A stretch of 64,000 nt of DNA from Buttiauxella warmboldiae (GTDB taxonomy: Bacteria > Pseudomonadota > Gammaproteobacteria > Enterobacterales > Enterobacteriaceae): contig NZ_RPOH01000064.1 of the NCBI RefSeq assembly GCF_003818135.1, forward strand, positions 48,605 to 112,604, read 5' to 3'. Numbering within the stretch: the first letter of the stretch is position 1; each line of letters starts with the position of its first letter. The notes beneath the pieces are model-generated. The model saw only the letters and a list, made by a program, of their open reading frames with translations, ran no database searches and had not been told where the DNA came from. This document shows, in pieces, positions 57,725 through 64,000 of the stretch. Position numbers and translations under genes: made by a program.

Positions 57725-57771
57725 GTTTGTTCGTCTTCGCATTCTTTATCACACGACGAATTGCCTCCCAT

Positions 57772-57819
57772 TCAGGGGAAGGTAAAAAAGAATGCGAAGA
57801 AAAACGGAAATAATTTCAT
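57772..57819 (-). CDS. pheL: phe operon leader peptide
   Basis: The 15-residue peptide MKLFPFFFAFFFTFP has eight phenylalanines and sits upstream of the attenuator and pheA, the same layout as E. coli pheL. Ribosome stalling in these codons would allow pheA transcription. It is too short for ordinary gene callers. Confidence 0.95.
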   Translation of the reverse strand: MKLFPFFFAFFFTFP

Positions 57820-57874
57820 GGTGGGTTCCTGATTAGTCAGACAGCTAAGTTACCCGGTCTGTTTTCGCTCTGTC

Positions 57875-57902
57875 AATAAAAAACGCGCCCGGAGGCGCGT
57901 TG
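57875..57902 (-). terminator. Terminator after raiA
   Basis: Stem aacgcgcc / ggcgcgtt with a T-run (in minus-strand sense) ends raiA. Confidence 0.85.
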
Positions 57903-57925
57903 TAGTGATTGATAAGGATAAAAGA

Positions 57926-58267
57926 TTACTCTTCTTCAATTTCTTCCGCGATAGCGACGTCTTTCACTGAGCCTGCTGTGCGACGCGCTTCACCCTTGTG
58001 TTGCACTTTATTCAACTGCCGCTCCAGTTTGTTGATCAAATCGTTGATAGCCGTATACATATCATCGTGTTTAGCGCTCGCTACGAGCTGCCCGTTTGGC
58101 GTATTAATGGTGGCATCAGCCACAAAACCCTTCGGTTCTTTGGACAAAACAATGTGTGGATTAATTAGATGAGTTTGCCACTTGTCCAGTTTAGTGAGAC
58201 GGTCTGCGACGTGCTGGCGAATAGCTGGGGTGATTTCCATTTGCTTGCTGGTAATGTTCATTGGCAT
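57926..58267 (-). CDS. raiA: Ribosome-associated translation inhibitor RaiA
   Basis: The 113-residue protein ([20 protein letters not shown], and the acidic C-terminal EEIEEE) is RaiA/YfiA, which inactivates 70S ribosomes in stationary phase and cold. Confidence 0.97.
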   Translation of the reverse strand: MPMNITSKQMEITPAIRQHVADRLTKLDKWQTHLINPHIVLSKEPKGFVADATINTPNGQLVASAKHDDMYTAINDLINKLERQLNKVQHKGEARRTAGSVKDVAIAEEIEEE

Positions 58268-58493
58268 AAAGTTACCTCTTGTCTTTCCCGTCTTGGTAAC
58301 GCCAGCATACCTTTCTGAATGTCAAAATGTGTGATGTGAATCACACTGTTTTGTCGCTTTTTGTCAGCAAACCCTTTTTGTGAGGCAGAACAGGATCTCT
58401 GTTTTTAAAGCTTGTGGAAGTGAGAAATAGCGTCCATATTTGACGGGATGACCTGAGGCTAAACCGTTTCAGTTTACAGTTTTCAGCGCATAA

Positions 58494-58530
58494 AAATGGC
58501 AGCCACCCGGGCTGCCACTTTGTTTTTTAT
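58494..58530 (-). terminator. Terminator after bamD
   Basis: Stem agtggcagcc / ggctgccattt type with T-run in minus-strand sense lies 12 bp after bamD. Confidence 0.85.
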
Positions 58531-58541
58531 CGCTCGGTGCA

Positions 58542-59279
58542 TCAGACTTTGCTGCTGTTAGCCGCGATAATTTTAGCCACTTTATCGGCCTGAGCCGGCA
58601 TTTGCAGTTCACGGTAAGCATTTTCCATCAGCTTCAGACCATCACGAGTGGCCTGAGTATCCGGGAAATCACGCAACATTCCTTCGACACGGTTAACTAC
58701 TGCAACCCACGCGCCGCGTTTAGTGTAGTATTGCGCCACCGAAAGCTCATATTTTGCTAAACGATCTTTCAGGAACACCAGGCGCCTGGTGGCATCGGTG
58801 ACATACTGGCTGTTCGGGTAACCACGAACCAGCTTAGAGAAATCGTTGAAAGCATCACGAGCATGCTGTGGATCCCGGTCTGAACGATCTACGCCAAAGA
58901 AACCTTGTAATGCGCTATCATCCAACGCCATGTCCGTCAGACCACGCATGTAAAGTACATAGTCAATGTTTGGATGGGTGGGATTAAGACGCATAAAGCG
59001 GTCGATAGCCGCCTGAGCCAGTGGCAAGTCAGCGTTCTTATAGTAAGCATAAATAAGATCTAACTGCACTTGCTGCGAGTAAGGCCCGAACGGATAACGG
59101 TTATCCAGCGCTTCCAGTTGCGTTATCGCCGCTTTAAAGTTACCGTCCTGCAACTTTTGCTGGGCAGTCGCATAGATCTCAGAAGGTGGATTATCAGGAA
59201 CCTCATCCTTGGAACTGGAGCAACCAGCCAAAGCCAGGCTCAACGTGGCTGCTGCCACCAGATATTTCATACGCGTCAT
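58542..59279 (-). CDS. bamD: Outer-membrane assembly lipoprotein BamD
   Basis: The 245-residue TPR lipoprotein ([12 protein letters not shown] lipobox, then tetratricopeptide repeats with [20 protein letters not shown]) is BamD (YfiO), an essential subunit of the BAM complex. It is divergent from rluD. Confidence 0.97.
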   Translation of the reverse strand: MTRMKYLVAAATLSLALAGCSSSKDEVPDNPPSEIYATAQQKLQDGNFKAAITQLEALDNRYPFGPYSQQVQLDLIYAYYKNADLPLAQAAIDRFMRLNPTHPNIDYVLYMRGLTDMALDDSALQGFFGVDRSDRDPQHARDAFNDFSKLVRGYPNSQYVTDATRRLVFLKDRLAKYELSVAQYYTKRGAWVAVVNRVEGMLRDFPDTQATRDGLKLMENAYRELQMPAQADKVAKIIAANSSKV

Positions 59280-59409
59280 GACGTTTTGACTTTCCTCAGA
59301 ATGTTATCCGGGAGGCTCGCAGTTCCAGCTCCCGATTAAGACCAGCTACAATAGCACACTATATTAAACGGCATTGCCGTAAAACCCAACGTTAACGAAG
59401 AAGCTGTCT

Positions 59410-60390
59410 ATGGCACAACTAGTACAACTCACCGCAACCGTGTCCGAATCTCAACTCGGTCAACGCTTAGATCAAGCTTTGGCCGAATTGTTCCCGGATT
59501 ATTCACGTTCTCGTATAAAAGAATGGATTCTCGATCGGCGCGTGCTGGTCAATGGCACGCTCAGCGACAAACCGAAAGAAAAAGTATTGGGTGGCGAAAG
59601 CGTCACAATCAATGCGGAAATCGAAGAGGATGCGCGCTGGGAACCACAAGATATCCCGCTCAATATCGTCTATGAAGATGACGATATTCTGGTGATTAAC
59701 AAACCGCGTGATTTCGTTGTGCATCCTGGTGCGGGCAACCCTGACGGGACCGTACTGAATGCGCTGCTGCATTACTATCCGCCGATTGCCGATGTGCCTC
59801 GCGCGGGTATTGTGCATCGTCTGGATAAAGACACCACCGGTTTGATGGTGGTGGCGAAAACCGTTCCAGCACAAACTCACCTGGTTGAAGCTTTGCAGCT
59901 GCGTGAAATTACGCGTGAATATGAAGCGGTGGCGATTGGCCACATGACTGCGGGCGGCACGGTAGACGAGCCCATCAGCCGTCATTCAACCAAACGTACC
60001 CACATGGCTGTGCATCCAATGGGAAAACCTGCGGTTACGCATTACCGAATCATGGAACATTTCCGCGTGCACACACGTCTGCGTCTGCGTCTGGAAACCG
60101 GCCGTACTCACCAGATTCGTGTGCATATGGCGCATATCACTCATCCATTAGTTGGCGATCAGCTTTACGGTGGCCGTCCACGTCCGCCAAAAGGCGCGTC
60201 GGAAGAGTTTGTTAGCGTGCTGCGTAAGTTTGACCGCCAGGCTCTGCATGCCACCATGCTGCGTCTTCATCATCCAATCAGCGGTATGTTGATGGAGTGG
60301 CATGCGCCGATTCCTCAGGATATGGTTGAGCTAATAGAAGCGCTGCGTGTCGATACGGAAATCCATAAGGATCAACTGGACTGGCTATGA
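59410..60390 (+). CDS. rluD: 23S rRNA pseudouridine synthase RluD
   Basis: The 326-residue enzyme has an N-terminal S4 domain and the RluA-type catalytic domain with RLDKDTTGLMVVAK (catalytic Asp). It makes pseudouridines 1911, 1915 and 1917 of 23S rRNA. Overlaps pgeF by 4 bp (ATGA). Confidence 0.98.
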   Translation: MAQLVQLTATVSESQLGQRLDQALAELFPDYSRSRIKEWILDRRVLVNGTLSDKPKEKVLGGESVTINAEIEEDARWEPQDIPLNIVYEDDDILVINKPRDFVVHPGAGNPDGTVLNALLHYYPPIADVPRAGIVHRLDKDTTGLMVVAKTVPAQTHLVEALQLREITREYEAVAIGHMTAGGTVDEPISRHSTKRTHMAVHPMGKPAVTHYRIMEHFRVHTRLRLRLETGRTHQIRVHMAHITHPLVGDQLYGGRPRPPKGASEEFVSVLRKFDRQALHATMLRLHHPISGMLMEWHAPIPQDMVELIEALRVDTEIHKDQLDWL

Positions 60391-61118
60391 GCAAATTGAT
60401 CGTCCCGCACTGGCCGCTCCCTGAAGGAGTGGCTGCTTGCAGTTCGACACGTGTTGGCGGTGTGAGTCAACCGCCTTACGATTCGCTTAATCTTGGGGCC
60501 CACTGCGGTGATAACCTGGATGATGTCGAAGAAAACCGCCGTCTTTTTTACGCTGTTGCCTCGTTGCCCTCGAAACCCGTTTGGTTAGAGCAGGTACACG
60601 GCAAAGAAGTGTTAAAACTCACGGGCGGGCCATATTTGTCTAAGCGCGCTGATGCTTCTTATAGCTCAACACCGGGCACGGTTTGTGCGGTAATGACAGC
60701 AGATTGCCTGCCAGTACTCTTCTGTAATAAAGCCGGAAGCGAAGTTGCGGCGGCTCATGCCGGATGGCGCGGGCTATGCGAAGGCGTTCTTGAAGAGACG
60801 GTTGCCTGCTTTAAAGACGCTCCAGAAAATATTATCGCCTGGCTTGGCCCGGCTATCGGACCTGGCGCGTTTGAAGTCGGCCCGGAAGTGCGTGAAGCCT
60901 TTATGGCGAAAGATAGTCAGGCCGGGAGTGCATTTCTCCCGTCAGGGGAAAAATACCTCGCGGATCTTTACACTCTGGCCCGCCAGCGTTTATCTGCTGT
61001 AGGTGTTACCGAGGTTTATGGTGGCGATCGCTGTACCTTTAGCGAAGCGGATGATTTTTTCTCATATCGACGCGACAGAACCACAGGCCGTATGGCAAGT
61101 TTCATTTGGCTGATATAA
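60387..61118 (+). CDS. pgeF: Purine nucleoside phosphorylase-like YfiH/PgeF
   Basis: The 243-residue DUF152/COG1496 protein shows the His-Cys-His metal site (ADCLPVLFC, AAHAGWRG). Reported roles include purine nucleoside cleavage and peptidoglycan editing. Coupled to rluD. Confidence 0.95.
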   Translation: MSKLIVPHWPLPEGVAACSSTRVGGVSQPPYDSLNLGAHCGDNLDDVEENRRLFYAVASLPSKPVWLEQVHGKEVLKLTGGPYLSKRADASYSSTPGTVCAVMTADCLPVLFCNKAGSEVAAAHAGWRGLCEGVLEETVACFKDAPENIIAWLGPAIGPGAFEVGPEVREAFMAKDSQAGSAFLPSGEKYLADLYTLARQRLSAVGVTEVYGGDRCTFSEADDFFSYRRDRTTGRMASFIWLI

Positions 61119-61180
61119 CCTATTGAATCAAGGCGATCCAGCGTGAATAACTCACGCTTCAAATATTTCAGGTCATTAAC

Positions 61181-61208
61181 CTTGAATAATTGAGGGATGA
61201 CCTCATTT
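61181..61208 (+). promoter_or_regulatory. Sigma-32 heat-shock promoter of clpB
   Basis: The elements cttgaa (61181-61186) and cctcatttta (61201-61210) are the E. coli clpB heat-shock promoter with a 14-bp spacer. Confidence 0.85.
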
Positions 61209-61248
61209 TATCTCCAGTAGCAAATTTGACCTGTATATGGGAGGAGTT

Positions 61249-63822
61249 ATGCGTCTGGATCGTCTTACTAATAAATTCCAGCTTGCACTCGCTGATGCCC
61301 AATCCTTAGCTCTCGGGCAAGACAACCAATTTATTGAACCCCTGCACCTGATGAGCGCGCTGCTGAATCAGGAAGGCGGATCTGTGCGTCCTTTACTGAC
61401 CTCTGCTGGCGTAAACGCGGGCCAGCTGCGTACGTCCATCGATCAGGCTTTAAGCCGTTTGCCGCAAGTGGAAGGAACAGGCGGTGACGTTCAGCCTTCA
61501 CAGGATTTGGTCCGCGTATTAAACCTGTGTGACAAACTGGCGCAAAAAAGAAATGACAATTTTATTTCGTCAGAGTTATTTGTTCTGGCCGCGCTTGAAG
61601 CACGCGGAACATTAACGGATTTACTTAAATCAGCAGGGGCTACCACGGCAAATGTGACAGCAGCCATTGAGCAAATGCGTGGAGGCGAGAACGTGAACGA
61701 TCAGGGTGCCGAAGATCAGCGGCAGGCATTAAAAAAATATACCGTCGATCTGACCGAGCGTGCCGAACAGGGCAAACTCGATCCGGTAATTGGCCGTGAC
61801 GAAGAAATTCGTCGCACTATTCAGGTCTTGCAACGTCGTACCAAAAACAACCCGGTATTAATTGGTGAGCCTGGCGTGGGTAAAACCGCCATCGTTGAAG
61901 GCCTGGCGCAGCGCATTATTAACGGCGAAGTCCCCGAAGGGCTGAAAGGTCGCCGCGTACTGGCTCTGGATATGGGCTCGCTGGTGGCGGGTGCCAAATA
62001 CCGTGGGGAGTTTGAAGAGCGCCTGAAAGGTGTGCTGAACGACCTCTCTAAGCAGGAAGGCAACGTCATTCTGTTTATTGACGAATTGCACACTATGGTC
62101 GGCGCAGGTAAAGCAGACGGCGCAATGGATGCAGGCAACATGCTGAAGCCTGCCTTGGCGCGTGGTGAACTACACTGCGTGGGTGCGACAACGCTTGATG
62201 AATATCGTCAATATATAGAAAAGGATGCGGCACTTGAGCGTCGCTTCCAGAAAGTATTTGTTGCCGAGCCTTCTGTCGAAGACACCATTGCTATTTTACG
62301 TGGCTTAAAAGAGCGCTACGAATTGCACCACCATGTGCAGATCACGGACCCGGCCATTGTGGCGGCTGCGACTTTATCGCATCGTTATATTGCCGACCGT
62401 CAGCTACCGGATAAAGCCATCGACCTTATCGATGAAGCGGCGTCCAGCATTCGTATGCAGATTGACTCGAAGCCGGAAGAGCTGGACCGTCTTGACCGCC
62501 GTATTATCCAGCTGAAACTGGAACAGCAGGCGTTGAAGAAAGAGTCTGATGAAGCCAGCCAAAAACGGCTCGCTATGCTTGAAGAAGAGTTAGGGCAAAA
62601 AGAGCGGGAATACTCAGTTCTGGAAGAAGAGTGGAAAGCGGAGAAAGCCTCTCTTTCCGGTACCCAGACGATTAAAGCTGAGCTGGAGCAGGCGAAAATT
62701 GCCATTGAGCAGGCTCGCCGCGTGGGCGACCTCGCACGCATGTCTGAGTTGCAATACGGGAAAATCCCGGAGCTTGAGAAACAGCTTGCGGCTGCGACTC
62801 AGAGTGAAGGCAAAACCATGCGCCTGCTGCGTAATAAAGTCACTGATGCAGAAATTGCGGAAGTGCTGGCGCGCTGGACTGGTATTCCAGTCGCCCGAAT
62901 GCTTGAAGGCGAACGTGAGAAACTGCTGCGTATGGAACAGCAGCTTCATACCCGTGTTATCGGGCAGAATGAAGCGGTAGAAGCCGTATCGAACGCTATT
63001 CGCCGTAGCTGTGCTGGTTTATCCGATCCTAATCGCCCAATTGGTTCGTTCCTGTTCCTTGGGCCGACCGGGGTGGGTAAAACTGAACTGTGCAAGACGC
63101 TGGCAAACTTTATGTTTGATAGCGACGATGCGATGGTGCGTATCGATATGTCCGAGTTTATGGAAAAACACTCGGTCTCACGTCTGGTGGGGGCGCCTCC
63201 GGGTTATGTCGGTTATGAAGAGGGCGGTTATCTGACAGAAGCGGTTCGTCGTCGTCCTTACTCTGTCATTCTGTTAGATGAAGTTGAGAAGGCGCACCCG
63301 GACGTATTCAACATCTTATTACAGGTACTGGATGACGGTCGGCTGACTGATGGACAGGGCAGAACCGTCGATTTCCGTAATACGGTGGTGATAATGACTT
63401 CTAACCTCGGGTCTGACTTGATTCAGGAACGCTTCGGCGATCTGGATTATGGTCATATGAAAGATCTGGTGCTGGGGGTTGTCAGCCAGAACTTCCGTCC
63501 GGAGTTCGTTAACCGTATTGATGAAGTTGTGGTATTCCATCCGTTGGGTGAAAAACACATTGCGTCTATTGCGCAGATTCAGCTGCAGCGTTTGTATAAA
63601 CGACTTGAAGAGCGTGGCTACGAAGTCACTATCACTGATGATGCGTTGAAGTTGCTCAGCGAGAATGGTTATGACCCGGTGTATGGGGCACGACCGCTGA
63701 AACGAGCAATTCAGCAGCAAATTGAGAACCCGCTGGCTCAGCAAATTCTTTCTGGAGAGCTGATTCCAGGGAAAATGGTCCATCTTCAGGTTAAAGATGG
63801 TCATATAGCGGCAGTGCAGTAA
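61249..63822 (+). CDS. clpB: Disaggregase ClpB
   Basis: The 857-residue Hsp100 ATPase has a Clp N domain, two AAA+ modules (Walker [14 protein letters not shown] and [13 protein letters not shown]) and the middle coiled-coil domain (about 400-525) that recruits DnaK. It pulls proteins from aggregates. The ATG at 61249 (MRLDRLTNK) follows GGAGG. Confidence 0.98.
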   Translation: MRLDRLTNKFQLALADAQSLALGQDNQFIEPLHLMSALLNQEGGSVRPLLTSAGVNAGQLRTSIDQALSRLPQVEGTGGDVQPSQDLVRVLNLCDKLAQKRNDNFISSELFVLAALEARGTLTDLLKSAGATTANVTAAIEQMRGGENVNDQGAEDQRQALKKYTVDLTERAEQGKLDPVIGRDEEIRRTIQVLQRRTKNNPVLIGEPGVGKTAIVEGLAQRIINGEVPEGLKGRRVLALDMGSLVAGAKYRGEFEERLKGVLNDLSKQEGNVILFIDELHTMVGAGKADGAMDAGNMLKPALARGELHCVGATTLDEYRQYIEKDAALERRFQKVFVAEPSVEDTIAILRGLKERYELHHHVQITDPAIVAAATLSHRYIADRQLPDKAIDLIDEAASSIRMQIDSKPEELDRLDRRIIQLKLEQQALKKESDEASQKRLAMLEEELGQKEREYSVLEEEWKAEKASLSGTQTIKAELEQAKIAIEQARRVGDLARMSELQYGKIPELEKQLAAATQSEGKTMRLLRNKVTDAEIAEVLARWTGIPVARMLEGEREKLLRMEQQLHTRVIGQNEAVEAVSNAIRRSCAGLSDPNRPIGSFLFLGPTGVGKTELCKTLANFMFDSDDAMVRIDMSEFMEKHSVSRLVGAPPGYVGYEEGGYLTEAVRRRPYSVILLDEVEKAHPDVFNILLQVLDDGRLTDGQGRTVDFRNTVVIMTSNLGSDLIQERFGDLDYGHMKDLVLGVVSQNFRPEFVNRIDEVVVFHPLGEKHIASIAQIQLQRLYKRLEERGYEVTITDDALKLLSENGYDPVYGARPLKRAIQQQIENPLAQQILSGELIPGKMVHLQVKDGHIAAVQ

Positions 63823-63835
63823 GCTGCAAAAAGAT

Positions 63836-63866
63836 AAAACGGGCCCTTCGGGGCTCGTTTTTGATT
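63836..63866 (+). terminator. Terminator after clpB
   Basis: Stem acgggccc / gggctcgt with a tetraloop ttcg and T-run. Confidence 0.88.
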
Positions 63867-63904
63867 AAAAACCAGGCTATCGATGGTTTTTTTGTATTTT
63901 ATGC

Positions 63905-63940
63905 TTGTCAGCTTCCGTAAAATCCCTATACTGCGCCTCC
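63905..63940 (+). promoter_or_regulatory. rRNA operon P1 promoter
   Basis: The hexamers ttgtca (63905-63910) and tatact (63927-63932) with a 16-bp spacer and a GC-rich discriminator (gcgcctcc) followed by ACTGACACGG match rrn P1 promoters. In E. coli clpB is followed by rrnG, so a 16S rRNA gene should begin just beyond the window. Confidence 0.8.
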
Positions 63941-64000
63941 ACTGACACGGCATAACGGCTTACCAACCGGCCCGTCAGCCAGATGAAAAGCGAAAATAAA

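Overview
The window is chromosomal DNA of a member of the Enterobacteriaceae. Its right part carries gene order and protein sequences very close to Escherichia coli and Salmonella: ssrA, smpB, ratAB, bamE, recN, nadK, grpE, yfjD, ypjD, ffh, rpsP-rimM-trmD-rplS, aroF-tyrA, pheLA, raiA, bamD, rluD-pgeF, clpB, and the start of an rRNA operon promoter. The genus cannot be fixed by eye; an Enterobacter, Kosakonia or Lelliottia-like relative is plausible. I used no database search; all family names come from reading motifs.

Layout. (a) 1-11.2 kb is accessory DNA with much decay: the end of a sugar ABC permease with an RpiR-type regulator and a ribokinase-like kinase; an IS1-family relic; an AT-rich diguanylate cyclase; an IS2-like relic; a transporter / sugar kinase / ADP-ribosylglycohydrolase-like catabolic cluster; small regulators with a clear operator pair; a 5' stub of a second copy of the transporter; and broken toxin-antitoxin genes. 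(b) 11.27-25.02 kb is a genomic island inserted beside ssrA, bounded by an imperfect 46-bp direct repeat (38/46). It holds a hypothetical gene, an AlpA-like activator, an orphan PD-(D/E)XK-like protein, a complete His-Xaa-Ser (Hxs) modification system with two radical SAM enzymes, a TIGR04141/DUF6119-like protein, a three-component ABC (ABC-3C-like) cluster whose ATPase is split at an A7 run, and a P4-type integrase next to tmRNA. (c) 25.04-41.0 kb holds ssrA followed by a type I secretion system and a giant (about 3,490 residue) BapA-like adhesin, a Salmonella-like arrangement. (d) 41.5-64 kb is conserved core: trans-translation, outer membrane assembly, DNA repair, heat shock, SRP, ribosome/tRNA modification, aromatic amino acid synthesis with TyrR boxes and the phe attenuator, ribosome hibernation, and ClpB.

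How it works together. The T1SS genes (bapBCD) most likely export BapA to the cell surface for biofilm growth. In the island, HxsB and HxsC should modify the exported His-Xaa-Ser protein HxsA with help from HxsD, while the ABC-3C-like cluster, the DUF6119-like protein and the nuclease-like protein look like a defence cargo. The most unusual points are the Hxs system within this cargo, and the in-frame A_AAA_AAA slip site that would rejoin the two halves of the ABC-3C ATPase by a -1 frameshift.
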